64,000 bases of DNA from Mycobacterium paraseoulense (GCF_010731655.1 NZ_AP022619.1:3410001-3474000); one strand, 5' to 3'; counted from the stretch's first letter, positions 34,914 to 43,297 are shown. Notes: generated by a model from the letters alone, not told the origin. Translations and numbers: made by a program.

Positions 34914-36968
34914 GTGACGGGGTTCGGGCGCCTGCTGGCGCCGGGACGGATCGGCGCCATGACGGTGCGCAACCGCGTGGTGATGTCTCCGATGGAGACC
35001 ATGTACGGCACGCCCGACGGGTTGCCGTCGGAGCGCACCCGCGATTACTTCGCCGCCCGCGCCGAGGGCGGCGTCGGCCTGATCACCCTGGGCGCGACCG
35101 GGATCGACAACCAGCACCCCGAGACACCCGGTGGGTTGCACCTGGCGACCGACGAGGCCGTCCACGCGCACCGGGCGCTCGTGGAGGTGGTGCACGAGCA
35201 CGGCGCCAAGATCCAGCCCCAGATCGTGCACGCCGGGCCCGACGGGCTGGGGCCGGAGATCTTCGGTGTCACGTCGGTGGGGCCCTCGGTGATTCCGTCA
35301 TATCTCACCGGACGGCCGTCGGTCGAGATCAGCAAGCAGCAGCTGTGCGCAGTGTTCGATCTGTTCAAGGCCGCGGCGCGCCGTGCCGTGGAAGCCGGGT
35401 ACGACGGCATCGAGTTGCATGCCGCGCACGGCTACATGCTGCTGGGCTCGTTCCTTGCCCCACAACGCAATCGGCGCACCGACGAGTACCGCGGCGATTC
35501 GGCGCGTGGGCGGGCACGGGTGGTAATGGACGCGCTCGCGGCGATCCGCTCCGAGATCGGTGACACCCTGCCGATCACGCTGCGCATCTCGGGCTACGAA
35601 CGGGTCGCCGGCGGCCGGCCCATCTTCGAGACCGCGCAGCTGGCCCCGGAATTCGTCGCCGCGGGCGTCAACGCGTTCCACGTGAGCGGCGGTGTGATCG
35701 ACCGGTTGGTGACCGGCATGGTCAACGGCGCCGACGACGGCGACGAGCTCAACGTCGGGGCCGCGGCGGCGGTCAAGCAGGTGGTCGACGTGCCGGTGAT
35801 CGCCGTCGGCCGCATCCATGACCCGGTGCGGGCCGAACGGATCCTGGCCGACGGGCGCGCCGACTTCGTCGCGATGGGACGCCCCCTGCTGGCCGACCCC
35901 GAGCTGCCCCGCAAACTCCGCGACGGGCTAGCGCACCGGATTCGCAAGTGCATCTCCTGCGAGAACTGCATCGACGCAATGGAACAGCGTTTTTCCGTCG
36001 ATTGCGCCGTCAATCCACGCACCGGCAAAGAAGGCCAGTTGTCGCCGGTCCGGGCCGGACGCCGCAAGCGGGTGGCGGTCATCGGTGGCGGGCCGGCCGG
36101 GCTGGAGGCCGCCCGGGTCGCTGCCGAGCGGGGCCATCGCGTCAGCCTTTTCGAGCGGAGCGCCGCGCTGGGCGGCGCCCTGCGATGGGCGTCGGTTCTG
36201 CATCCGGAGAACCAGCCGTTCCTGCGCTACCTGCGCGACGAGATCCACCTCAGCAACGCGGAAGTCGCTCTCGGCCATAACATTTCGACTCAGGACATCG
36301 TCGACGCCGCCCCGGACGCGGTCATCGTGGCCACCGGCGGCCGGGTGGCCGTGCCGGCGATCCCCGGTTCCGACCTACCGCACGTCCACACCGGGCCCGG
36401 GTTGCGCGAATTGCTCGGCGGGCAAGCAGAATCCGGCGCCCCGGCCTGGCAGCGGCTGGGTGCCGCCGCCCTCGGCGGGTGGCGGCAGCGGCTGGTGCGC
36501 CCCGCCGCGGTCCGGCTGGCCAGCCGTGCCTGGATGCCGCTCGGGCGCCGGGTCGCCATCGTGGGCGGCGACCTGGTCGCCCTGGAACTGGCCGAATTCC
36601 TGGCGAGCCGGGGCCGCCTGGTGTCCATACTCGAGTCCGGCAAGGGCATCGCCCCCGAAGTGGGCAACAAACGCAGGACCGAGCATATGGATCGACTCGA
36701 CCGGCTGGGTGTCACCGTGCACGTTCGCGCAACCGTGGAGCGGATCACCACCGAAGCGGTGATTTTCACCCCCGCCGGTGGCACCACCCGACAGCTGCAG
36801 GCCGACGCCGCCGTGCTGGCCGGGACGGTCGAACCCGATACGACGTTGTTCGATGCGCTGGTTGCGGCCCTGCCCGGCGTCGAGGTGTACGCCGCCGGCG
36901 ACTGCACCGGACTGGGGCTGATCCGCAAGGCCACCGAGGAAGGCGCGCGCGCCGCGTGCGCAATCTAG
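34914..36968 (+). CDS. old-yellow-enzyme/2,4-dienoyl-CoA-reductase-type fusion (FMN, 4Fe-4S, FAD/NADPH)
   Basis: A 684-residue fusion. Residues 1 to about 340 form an OYE TIM barrel, with the catalytic 'ELHAAHGYMLLGSFLAPQRN' and 'TDEYRGD'. 'CISCENC' followed 11 residues later by another Cys (CX2CX2CX11C) is the 4Fe-4S site. From about residue 384, 'VAVIGGGPAGLEAARVAA' starts the FAD/NAD(P) half, with a second Rossmann motif 'VAIVGGDLVALELAEFLA'. Such enzymes reduce activated C=C bonds using NADPH. GTG start 27 bp after adhB. It is not known between Rv0761c and Rv0760c in M. tuberculosis. Confidence 0.93.
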   Translation: MTGFGRLLAPGRIGAMTVRNRVVMSPMETMYGTPDGLPSERTRDYFAARAEGGVGLITLGATGIDNQHPETPGGLHLATDEAVHAHRALVEVVHEHGAKIQPQIVHAGPDGLGPEIFGVTSVGPSVIPSYLTGRPSVEISKQQLCAVFDLFKAAARRAVEAGYDGIELHAAHGYMLLGSFLAPQRNRRTDEYRGDSARGRARVVMDALAAIRSEIGDTLPITLRISGYERVAGGRPIFETAQLAPEFVAAGVNAFHVSGGVIDRLVTGMVNGADDGDELNVGAAAAVKQVVDVPVIAVGRIHDPVRAERILADGRADFVAMGRPLLADPELPRKLRDGLAHRIRKCISCENCIDAMEQRFSVDCAVNPRTGKEGQLSPVRAGRRKRVAVIGGGPAGLEAARVAAERGHRVSLFERSAALGGALRWASVLHPENQPFLRYLRDEIHLSNAEVALGHNISTQDIVDAAPDAVIVATGGRVAVPAIPGSDLPHVHTGPGLRELLGGQAESGAPAWQRLGAAALGGWRQRLVRPAAVRLASRAWMPLGRRVAIVGGDLVALELAEFLASRGRLVSILESGKGIAPEVGNKRRTEHMDRLDRLGVTVHVRATVERITTEAVIFTPAGGTTRQLQADAAVLAGTVEPDTTLFDALVAALPGVEVYAAGDCTGLGLIRKATEEGARAACAI

Positions 36969-36984
36969 TGACAGGAGAACGGAA

Positions 36985-37422
36985 ATGACCAAAGCCGAAG
37001 AAGCGCAAGCATCCCAGGCCACACCAGCGCTGGCGGCCTCCCAAGCCTCGTGGCGGTGCGTGCAAGCGCACGACCGGGAGGGCTGGCTGGCCCTGATGGC
37101 GGACGACGTCGTCATCGAGGACCCGATCGGCAAATCGGTGACCAACCCGGATGGCACCGGGGTCCGCGGCAAGGAAGCCGTTGGGGCGTTCTTCGACACC
37201 AACATCGCGGCCAATCAGCTCTCCATCACGTGCGAGGAGACGTTCCCGTCGAGCTCACCCGACGAGATCGCCCACATCTTGGTGCTCAACAGCAAGTTCG
37301 AGGGCGGCTTCACGAGCTCGGTGCGTGGCGTGTTCACCTACGCGGTCAACGAAGCCGGACTCATCACCAACATGCGCGGGTACTGGAACCTCGAAGTCAT
37401 GCAGTTCGGCAAGGAGGAGTGA
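36985..37422 (+). CDS. ketosteroid-isomerase-like NTF2-fold protein (Rv0760c-like)
   Basis: A 145-residue protein. After a helical start comes '[20 protein letters not shown]', the SnoaL/KSI hallmark with acidic residues in the cone, then '[18 protein letters not shown]' and '[13 protein letters not shown]'. The M. tuberculosis homologue Rv0760c is known to fold like ketosteroid isomerase and to bind steroid-like ligands. This supports a steroid-related role for the operon. AGGAGAAC precedes the ATG by good spacing. Last gene of the plus-strand cluster. Confidence 0.92.
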   Translation: MTKAEEAQASQATPALAASQASWRCVQAHDREGWLALMADDVVIEDPIGKSVTNPDGTGVRGKEAVGAFFDTNIAANQLSITCEETFPSSSPDEIAHILVLNSKFEGGFTSSVRGVFTYAVNEAGLITNMRGYWNLEVMQFGKEE

Positions 37423-37477
37423 GGAGGCCGCGCGGCTGTCGCAAGCGGGCGCGCCCAGCGGAGAACTTCGACGCACC

Positions 37478-37483
37478 TATGCT
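37478..37483 (+). promoter_or_regulatory. -10 hexamer TATGCT, leaderless promoter of the HIT gene
   Basis: TATGCT, 6 nt (GGGGCC), ATG 37490. The exact 6-nt spacing predicts a leaderless transcript independent of the operon upstream. Confidence 0.55.
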
Positions 37484-37489
37484 GGGGCC

Positions 37490-37894
37490 ATGGCGTCGAT
37501 CTTCACCAAGATCATCAACCGTGAACTTCCCGGCCGCTTCGTCTACGAGGACGACGACGTCGTCGCGTTCTTGACGATCGAGCCCATGACCCAAGGGCAT
37601 ACGCTGGTCGTGCCGCGGGCGGAAATCGATCAGTGGCAGGACGTCGACGGCGCGACGTTCGCCCGGATCATGGCCGTGAGTCAGCTCGTCGGCAAGGCGG
37701 TGTGCAAGGCCTTCAAAACCGAGCGGGCGGGGGTGATCATCGCCGGGCTGGAGGTTCCCCATCTGCACGTGCACGTGTTCCCCACCCGTCGCCTGAGCGA
37801 CTTCGGCTTCGCCAACGTCGACCGGAACCCGTCACCGGAATCCCTCGACGAGGCGCAGGCCAAGATCAAGGCGGCCCTGGCTCAGTTGGCGTGA
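37490..37894 (+). CDS. HIT-family hydrolase (Rv0759c-like)
   Basis: A 134-residue histidine-triad protein. '[19 protein letters not shown]' is the family start and '[11 protein letters not shown]' the middle block. The triad is 'HLHVHVFP' (HxHxHxx). It hydrolyses nucleoside phosphoramidates or AMP conjugates. The ATG at 37490 is the family start and sits 6 nt after a -10 hexamer. A longer frame from 37151 reads through the upstream gene in another frame and was rejected. The end overlaps phoR by 13 bp (convergent). Confidence 0.95.
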   Translation: MASIFTKIINRELPGRFVYEDDDVVAFLTIEPMTQGHTLVVPRAEIDQWQDVDGATFARIMAVSQLVGKAVCKAFKTERAGVIIAGLEVPHLHVHVFPTRRLSDFGFANVDRNPSPESLDEAQAKIKAALAQLA

Positions 37895-39324
37895 ATCGGC
37901 TCCTGCGCCGGCACCTCGCTGATGCGCGGCAGCGTCACGCGGAAGCAGCAGCCCTCGCCGGGCGCGGTCCTCACCGTGACGGCGCCGCCGTGCGCGCGCA
38001 CCAGCGAATCGACGATCGATAGCCCCAACCCGGTCCCGCCGCTGGCCCGCGCCCGCGACGAGTCGGTGCGATAGAACCGCTCGAACACCCGCGACGCGTC
38101 CTGCTCGGTCATGCCCGGGCCCTTGTCGGCGACTTCGAGCACCGCGTCGTCGCCGGCGGTGCCGACCCGGACCGTGACGTCGGCCTTCTCCGGCGTGTGC
38201 TGCAAGGCATTGGCGACGAGGTTGCTCAGCACCTGCCGGATCCGCGGCTCGTCGCCGAGCACCTCCGGGGTGCCGGGGCCGTCGAGGACTTCCATGGCGA
38301 TGTTGCGTTTCGGATCCATCGCCTGCGCGTCGTGCACGGCGTCGCTGGCCAGCGCCAGCAGGTCGACCCGGTTGTGTTCGAGCGGTCGCTGCACGTCGAG
38401 GCGGGCCAACAGCAGCAAGTCGTCGACCAGGAGCCCCATCCGGCTGGCTTCGCTTTCGATGCGCGACAACAGCATGGCGACATCGCGTGCGGCACCCTGG
38501 CGATACAACTCCGCGAAGCCCCTGATGGTCGTCAGCGGGGTGCGCAGCTCGTGGCTGGCGTCGGTGATGAACCGCCGCATCCGCTCCTCGGAACCGCGGG
38601 CCTTCTCGGCCGACGACTCCGAGGATGCGAGCGCCTGCTGGATCTGCGCGAGCATTCCGTTGAGGGCGAGGGAAAGCCGGCCGACCTCGGTGCGCGGATC
38701 GCGTTCCGGCACACGGCGATCCAGCTGGCCGGCGGCGATCGCCGCGGCGGTCTGCTCGACCTCCGAGAGCGGGCGCAGGCTGCGCTGCACCACCGCGAAG
38801 CCGGCGATGCCGACCACCACCAGCACCGCCACCCCGATGCCGATCTGCAACCAGACCAGCGAGCTGACCGTGTGTTGGACGTCGGACAGGTCGATCGCGA
38901 CGGTCGTCAGGCCGTGCGGCCCGCGCACCGACACCGCGCGCCACAGGATGTCGGACCCGTTGACCGACGGCAACGTCGTCGGATTGGGCCCCACGTCGTT
39001 GTTGGGCGGCAGTGCCGGTTCGGAGTTGCGGTCGTTGATGGCGGTGAACGCGGTGCCGTCGGACCCGATGCCGCGCACGTAGAACTTCGACGGGGGCCGG
39101 GCCGGGTCCGGGCCCTCGTAGGGCGGCGGTGATTGCCGCCGCGGGGCCTGGGCCCAGCCACGCGACGCGTCGAGCAGCGTCTGGTCGATCCGGCTGACCA
39201 GGCTATGCCGCAGGATCGAGGTGACCGCGATGCCCGAGGCCGCGAGGCCGCACGCCACCAGCACCAGGGTGGCGGCGACCAGCCCCACCCGGAGCGGCAA
39301 TCCACGTCGAGGCTGTTTGGCCAT
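37882..39324 (-). CDS. phoR: sensor histidine kinase PhoR
   Basis: A 480-residue membrane kinase. Membrane segments lie at about residues 12-34 and 157-180, with a roughly 120-residue extracytoplasmic sensor between them. HAMP follows ('[18 protein letters not shown]'). The phospho-acceptor is H258 in '[13 protein letters not shown]'. The N box ('[13 protein letters not shown]'), G1 ('VADKGPGM') and G2 ('GTGLGLSIV') are intact. It phosphorylates PhoP. It lies 41 bp downstream of phoP in the same transcript and is convergent with the HIT gene. Confidence 0.97.
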   Translation of the reverse strand: MAKQPRRGLPLRVGLVAATLVLVACGLAASGIAVTSILRHSLVSRIDQTLLDASRGWAQAPRRQSPPPYEGPDPARPPSKFYVRGIGSDGTAFTAINDRNSEPALPPNNDVGPNPTTLPSVNGSDILWRAVSVRGPHGLTTVAIDLSDVQHTVSSLVWLQIGIGVAVLVVVGIAGFAVVQRSLRPLSEVEQTAAAIAAGQLDRRVPERDPRTEVGRLSLALNGMLAQIQQALASSESSAEKARGSEERMRRFITDASHELRTPLTTIRGFAELYRQGAARDVAMLLSRIESEASRMGLLVDDLLLLARLDVQRPLEHNRVDLLALASDAVHDAQAMDPKRNIAMEVLDGPGTPEVLGDEPRIRQVLSNLVANALQHTPEKADVTVRVGTAGDDAVLEVADKGPGMTEQDASRVFERFYRTDSSRARASGGTGLGLSIVDSLVRAHGGAVTVRTAPGEGCCFRVTLPRISEVPAQEPIHAN

Positions 39325-39365
39325 CAGGGGTGGGTCTTCGCTACCGCCGGTGACCGAGCGCGGGT

Positions 39366-40085
39366 TCAGCGCGGTTCCCGCAACACATAACCCACCCCCC
39401 GCAGGGTATGCAAGAGGCGCTTCTCGCCGGTGTCGATCTTGCGCCGCAGATACGACACATAGGACTCGACGACATTGACGTCACCTCCAAAGTCGTACCG
39501 CCACACGTGATCGAGAATCTTGGGCTTGCTCAACACCGTGCCCGCATTGATGACAAAGTAACGCAGCAGCGTGAATTCGGTGGGCGACAGGGAGACCGGT
39601 TCGCCGGCCTTCCACACCTCGTGGGTCTCCTCGTCGAGTTCGATGTCGGCGAACGTCAGCCGGGCACTGCGGGGCTCCGCTCCCCCCTTGCCGGCGCGCC
39701 GGAGGATGACCCGCAACCGGGCGACCACCTCTTCGAGGCTGAACGGCTTGGTCACGTAGTCGTCACCGCCGAGGGTCAGGCCGGCGATCTTGTCCTGCAA
39801 CGAGTCCCGTGCCGTCAGGAACAACGCCGGGGCGTCGATGCCGTCGGCGCGCAGGCGCCGCAGCACGCCGAACCCGTCCATCCCGGGCATCATCACGTCG
39901 AGGATCACCGCGTCGGGACGGGCCTCGCGCGCCCGGTCCAGGGCTTGCGCTCCGTTGGTCGCGGTGTACACCTCGAACCCCTGGAACTTCAGGCTCACGG
40001 AAAGCAGTTCGACGATGTTGGCCTCGTCGTCGACCACCAGGACGCGCGCCTCCGGTTTCGTTTCGCTTGGCGTTGCCGCGGTCAT
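39366..40085 (-). CDS. phoP: response regulator PhoP
   Basis: A 239-residue OmpR/PhoB-family regulator. The receiver domain (residues 14 to about 130) has the acidic pair in 'VVDDEANIVELL', the phospho-acceptor D63 in 'ILDVMMPGMDGFG', and Lys in 'DDYVTKPFSLEE'. The winged helix carries 'FTLLRYFVINAGTVLSKPKI' and the recognition region 'NVVESYVSYLRRKID'. It is nearly identical to M. tuberculosis PhoP after a shorter N terminus (8 residues fewer). PhoP controls lipid, ESX-1 and stress genes. Autoregulation is suggested by the PhoP box upstream. Confidence 0.98.
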   Translation of the reverse strand: MTAATPSETKPEARVLVVDDEANIVELLSVSLKFQGFEVYTATNGAQALDRAREARPDAVILDVMMPGMDGFGVLRRLRADGIDAPALFLTARDSLQDKIAGLTLGGDDYVTKPFSLEEVVARLRVILRRAGKGGAEPRSARLTFADIELDEETHEVWKAGEPVSLSPTEFTLLRYFVINAGTVLSKPKILDHVWRYDFGGDVNVVESYVSYLRRKIDTGEKRLLHTLRGVGYVLREPR

Positions 40086-40106
40086 CGGTTCTCCACCCTT
40101 AGTTGT

Positions 40107-40112
40107 ACGTTA
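40107..40112 (-). promoter_or_regulatory. -10 hexamer TAACGT of phoPR
   Basis: TAACGT on the minus strand directly abuts the PhoP box. It predicts a start near 40100 and a leader of about 15 nt with GGGTGGAG as ribosome site for phoP. Confidence 0.55.
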
Positions 40113-40141
40113 GCTATGTGAAGGCTGTGTGGTTGCTGAAA
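40113..40141 (-). promoter_or_regulatory. PhoP box: three direct repeats with 11-bp spacing
   Basis: On the minus strand TTTCAGC, ACACAGC and ACATAGC are separated by 4 nt each, so the GCT (plus-strand) cores start at 40113, 40124 and 40135, exactly 11 bp apart. The known PhoP consensus is two TCACAGC repeats separated by 4 bp. The box lies where a -35 element would be, directly before the -10 hexamer of phoP. Confidence 0.75.
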
Positions 40142-40227
40142 GCTCAGTGCCAACACTCTGATAGTAGTCTGCCAGGAATCCTCGCATCGCCTTGGACCTG
40201 CGGGTCTTGCCGCGGTCGCGTCGCGAA

Positions 40228-40233
40228 TAAACT
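40228..40233 (+). promoter_or_regulatory. -10 hexamer TAAACT, leaderless promoter of the decapeptide-repeat gene
   Basis: TAAACT, 6 nt (CGTGGG), ATG 40240. It is divergent from phoP; the PhoP box lies about 100 bp upstream of this start. Confidence 0.55.
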
Positions 40234-40239
40234 CGTGGG

Positions 40240-40953
40240 ATGAACCTCGCCGCACGGATCGTCTCGGCCGCGACCGCCCCGGCCCGGGTGGGGCTCGCCG
40301 CAGCGGACGCCAGCCTGACCGTCGCCAGCGCGGCGGTGGGTGTGGCGAAACGGGCCCTGGGTGATGGCGGTACTTCCGGGACGGCCATGACGTCCATGCT
40401 CGGAATCGACGACGCGATCGTGCGGGCGAACCGGCTCGCCCGGCTGCTGGACGACGACGCGCCACTCGGGCGGGCGGTGGCGCCCGACGGGCCGATCGAC
40501 CGGCTGCTGCGCCCGGGCGGCGTCGTCGACATGTTGACGTCGGACGGCGGTCTGCTGGACCGCCTGACCGCGGAGGGCGGGGGTCTGCACCGCACGCTGC
40601 AGCCCGGCGGCCTGGCCGATCAGCTTGTCTCCGAGGACGGGTTGATCGAGCGGCTGCTGGCCGAGGACGGGCTGGCGGATCGGCTGCTGGCCGAGGGCGG
40701 CCTGGTCGACAAGCTGACAGCCCGGAACGGGCCGCTGGACCAGTTCGCCGACGTCGCCGACACCCTGGCGCGGCTCACGCCCGGGATGGAAGCGCTGGAG
40801 CCCGCGATCGCCACGCTGCAGGACGCCGTCGTCGCGCTCACCATGGTGGTCAACCCACTCAGCAACATCGCCGACCGCATCCCGCTGCCGGGCCGCCGCC
40901 GCCCCTCGTCGCGGGCGGTGCGATCAACGCGCGTGATCGAAACGGGCGACTGA
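40240..40953 (+). CDS. decapeptide-repeat protein (Rv0756c-like), function unknown
   Basis: A 237-residue protein in three parts. Residues 1-70 are Ala-rich and helical ('SAATAPARVGLAAADASL'), possibly membrane-associated. Residues 71-170 are ten consecutive 10-residue repeats without gaps, for example SDGGLLDRLT, SEDGLIERLL, AEDGLADRLL and AEGGLVDKLT (consensus xxxGGLxDRL-[LT]). Residues 171-237 form a hydrophobic helix ('AIATLQDAVVALTMVV') and a basic tail. No enzyme motif is seen. It is divergent from phoP and carries its own leaderless-type promoter. The repeats suggest a solenoid or coiled binding surface. Confidence 0.88.
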   Translation: MNLAARIVSAATAPARVGLAAADASLTVASAAVGVAKRALGDGGTSGTAMTSMLGIDDAIVRANRLARLLDDDAPLGRAVAPDGPIDRLLRPGGVVDMLTSDGGLLDRLTAEGGGLHRTLQPGGLADQLVSEDGLIERLLAEDGLADRLLAEGGLVDKLTARNGPLDQFADVADTLARLTPGMEALEPAIATLQDAVVALTMVVNPLSNIADRIPLPGRRRPSSRAVRSTRVIETGD

Positions 40954-40958
40954 CCGAT

Positions 40959-40964
40959 TACGCT
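40959..40964 (+). promoter_or_regulatory. -10 hexamer TACGCT of tRNA-Thr
   Basis: TACGCT lies 17 bp before the mature 5' end of the tRNA and predicts a start near 40971 with a short 5' leader for RNase P. Confidence 0.4.
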
Positions 40965-40981
40965 TGACCCGGTTTGACCCC

Positions 40982-41053
40982 GCCTCCTTAGCTCAGTGGT
41001 AGAGCACTCGCCTTGTAAGCGAGCGGTCGTCAGTTCAATCCTGACAGGGGGCT
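40982..41053 (+). tRNA. tRNA-Thr (anticodon TGT)
   Basis: A 72-nt cloverleaf. The acceptor GCCTCCT pairs with AGGGGGC (one T-G pair). The D arm has AGCTCAGTGGTAGAGC. The anticodon stem CTCGC/GCGAG holds the loop CTTGTAA with anticodon TGT. The T stem GTCAG/CTGAC holds TTCAATC. The discriminator is T and no CCA is encoded. It reads ACA threonine codons. It marks the boundary between the conserved block on the left and an accessory stretch on the right. Confidence 0.97.
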
Positions 41054-41213
41054 CCGCTGGTTTTGGTTTCGCCACATAAACGCCGGTGGAAGTGTCTGTG
41101 CTACCGGCTGATGGTGCGCCTCCGGTGACCGCATCTTGAACGCGTCGGCCGGTGCCACAGGACGGGCCTCGTCCGGATCCAAGGGGTCACGCGGCCTAGG
41201 TCAGCCGTCGGCA

Positions 41214-41229
41214 AATACTTCCGAGTATT
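41214..41229. promoter_or_regulatory. inverted repeat AATACT-TCCG-AGTATT
   Basis: A perfect 6-bp palindrome with 4-bp centre in the 233-bp gap after the tRNA, about 60 bp before the first possible start of the following membrane protein. AT-rich in a GC-rich setting. It may be an operator or a small hairpin. The rest of the gap shows nothing else recognisable. Confidence 0.35.
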
Positions 41230-41382
41230 CGTGGCCGAAGTGGGTAGCCGACGTCGCAAGACTTGCTGTTCGGGCTGGAGGTGGCGATGCCGGTTACGGC
41301 GGGGCCTGTGCCCGGGTTGACGTCCGGTTTGCGCAGGGTCCGGATGGACCCGGGGCGTTTCCGCAGCGGGCGTTAGCTGCTG

Positions 41383-42177
41383 TTGGCCGAGGGCGTCCTG
41401 GTGAGCGCATTCGGCATTGCGGGGCTGGTTTCGGCCGTCCTGCACCCGCATGCCGGGCCCACCGGCGCCCCGGTTCTCGGCCTGACATCGGCTCCGGCGC
41501 ACAGCGCAATAGTGCTGGCGCTGGGTGTGGCGGCCATCGCGGCCGTCGGCCATCGCCGCGCGGCAGTGACTGTCACCGCGCTGAGTGCGGTGGCCTACAC
41601 GATGTTGTTGTTTTTCAGCAGTGTCGCGACCGCGCGCACGACGCCGACGCCCTTGGGATTCCACGCGGCTGACATCGTCCTCCACGGTTTGCTGGCGGTG
41701 GTCAATTTCGCGCTGCTGATGTGGCTGATTCCCGACGAGCTGGGAGACGAGGCTTGGGTGCCGCGACAGGGCCGCGACCGCGACCCGCACCAGCGCCCAC
41801 CCTCCGAAGCGGTCCCCGGGCCGGCGGCCGCATACCCGGGCGTCGCTTCGCCGACGGAGCCGGGATCACCACCCGCGGGACCAGCCGCGGGCGCACCCGA
41901 GGCGGGACCCGCCCCGTCGGTCGACGTCCGGCAGCCACCGCACGCTCTTCGCGAGCAGTCGAGGAGCCAACACACCAACAAGCCTTCGGCCCCCACCGTC
42001 GAGACCTCACCACGGTTGGATCACTACGCCGAGCGGGCGACAGATGGGGTGTTGTCGCGCGGTGTCGCGCTCGCGGTCGTGGCGGCCCTGACAGCCGTCG
42101 TCGGCATCGTCATCTGGGCACGCCGCCGCTCAAACGCGGCGAGCTACCTGCTCGACGACGGCCCCGGCAAGGGATGA
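41383..42177 (+). CDS. membrane protein, DUF4383-like, probably N-terminally interrupted by an amber codon
   Basis: 264 residues from TTG 41383; GTG 41401 is the other possible start. It has three or four hydrophobic helices ('GIAGLVSAVLHP', 'HSAIVLALGVAAIAAVGH', 'AVTVTALSAVAYTMLLFF', 'VLHGLLAVVNFALLMWLI') arranged like DUF4383. A Pro/Ala-rich stretch follows, then one more helix and a basic tail. No good start exists at the expected place. The same frame is open upstream from ATG 41287 and is cut only by TAG at 41374-41376. The end overlaps the DUF732 gene by 34 bp (convergent). Confidence 0.65.
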   Translation: MAEGVLVSAFGIAGLVSAVLHPHAGPTGAPVLGLTSAPAHSAIVLALGVAAIAAVGHRRAAVTVTALSAVAYTMLLFFSSVATARTTPTPLGFHAADIVLHGLLAVVNFALLMWLIPDELGDEAWVPRQGRDRDPHQRPPSEAVPGPAAAYPGVASPTEPGSPPAGPAAGAPEAGPAPSVDVRQPPHALREQSRSQHTNKPSAPTVETSPRLDHYAERATDGVLSRGVALAVVAALTAVVGIVIWARRRSNAASYLLDDGPGKG

Positions 42178-42944
42178 CCTGGGACGCCGTCCAGGTCTCC
42201 CTGGATGCCTTGCAGGTCCCCTTGGATGCCCTGCAGCTTCCCCTCGATGGCCTGCAGATCGGAGAGAGCGCTCTGATAGGCCGGCGACAGCTGGTCCGGG
42301 GTGGTCGGCTGGGACTGAGGGCAGTACGCGACGATGGCGCCCGCCGTGACTTGCGCGCTTTGATCGGCGTCCCATACCGACGATCGCTGCACGAACGCGA
42401 CCGCGTCAGCGAAATTGGGTTGGTGCGCCAGGAAGTCGCAGACTGCATGCCCCTGGGCCATCACGTAATCCTGGCTGGGAACCGGTACGCCTTCGTGCTT
42501 CAACGTGGCGATAAGCGCCGCGTCGGCGATGTCAATGCGCGGCGCGGGTGCTTTCGGCGCAATCCGATGGGGCGGCGGGGCCGACGGCGGCGTCTGCGCC
42601 GGCTGCGCCGATGAATCCCGGTGGTGGACCGCAAACATCACCACCACCGCGGCGACGACGGCTACCAGCGACAGCGGCAACGCCGCGAGAAGGGTCAAGC
42701 GCCTCGGCGCGCCCTTGCGACGGCGACGCGCAGTGCCGATGCTGTGGGCCCGGCTGCCGGCGACAACTCGGGCTTGGCTGCTATTCGCCGCCGGGGTGGG
42801 AGGCACCCCCGCGCTGTGGGCGAGGAGTTCGTCGAGCAGTTCGTCGACCTCTCGAGACGACGGCTGGCCGCCGTGCTCCCGGGCCGATCGGCGACCCAGA
42901 GCGATGCGCCGCAATTCTGAATCGATCGTCTCGCGGTCGCGCAT
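42144..42944 (-). CDS. membrane-anchored DUF732 protein
   Basis: 266 residues from ATG 42944. An N-terminal cytoplasmic part has acidic and basic helices ('RETIDSELRRIALGRRSARE'). A single membrane helix follows at about 83-106, then a Pro-rich spacer and a DUF732 domain ('DAALIATLKHEGVPV' to 'AGAIVAYCPQ'). The domain has its two usual cysteines, which should form a disulfide outside the membrane. The tail carries a short repeat ('LQGIQGD' twice) of coiled-coil type. The N-terminal part resembles short anti-sigma-like cytoplasmic tails, but this is not proven. An upstream in-frame start (43106) adds a non-conserved, low-complexity stretch and was rejected. Confidence 0.8.
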   Translation of the reverse strand: MRDRETIDSELRRIALGRRSAREHGGQPSSREVDELLDELLAHSAGVPPTPAANSSQARVVAGSRAHSIGTARRRRKGAPRRLTLLAALPLSLVAVVAAVVVMFAVHHRDSSAQPAQTPPSAPPPHRIAPKAPAPRIDIADAALIATLKHEGVPVPSQDYVMAQGHAVCDFLAHQPNFADAVAFVQRSSVWDADQSAQVTAGAIVAYCPQSQPTTPDQLSPAYQSALSDLQAIEGKLQGIQGDLQGIQGDLDGVPGHPLPGPSSSR

Positions 42945-43297
42945 ATCAACCAGTTTGAGCGTGTCCAGGCGTTGTGACAAGCCCCGAGAACAGCCGGGGA
43001 CCCCCGGTCGATACCGCGCACCGGACCGTGGCGTTCCCCCTGGCCACACAGGGTTCTGACGCTGCCGCGGATCGTCCGGAACGCACGCGGACATCGCCCG
43101 GTCCACCCTGTTGCCAAGCGGTCGTCAGTCGACGCTCACAGCGGCTCCGCCGCCGAACGCCGAGGCCTCGGATCCATCGAATGTTGCCCTCTAGCAAGGG
43201 CATTGGAGACTTCCGACCCGATGGATCGCCATCCGGCGATGGCTGCGTGAAAAGTATTCTGGTGCAGTCGATTAGCGTTTCAACACACCGCACGTGC
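42945..43297. other. intergenic region between the DUF732 gene and cspA, no gene seen
   Basis: About 350 bp without a convincing gene on either strand. It contains a small hairpin, GCCATC-CGGC-GATGGC (43228-43243), and becomes AT-richer toward the cspA promoter (from 43250). Open frames crossing it are shadow-like, Arg/Ser-rich and lack ribosome sites. Confidence 0.5.

Noticed and set aside
33651..35231. 526-codon minus-strand frame opposite adhB and the OYE gene
   Set aside because: Antisense to two complete enzymes; His/Arg/Asp-rich, no domain pattern.
40982..41053. tRNA-Thr as the attachment site of an integrated element
   Set aside because: No integrase, excisionase or phage gene follows, and no second copy of the tRNA 3' end was noticed downstream; kept only as a boundary marker.
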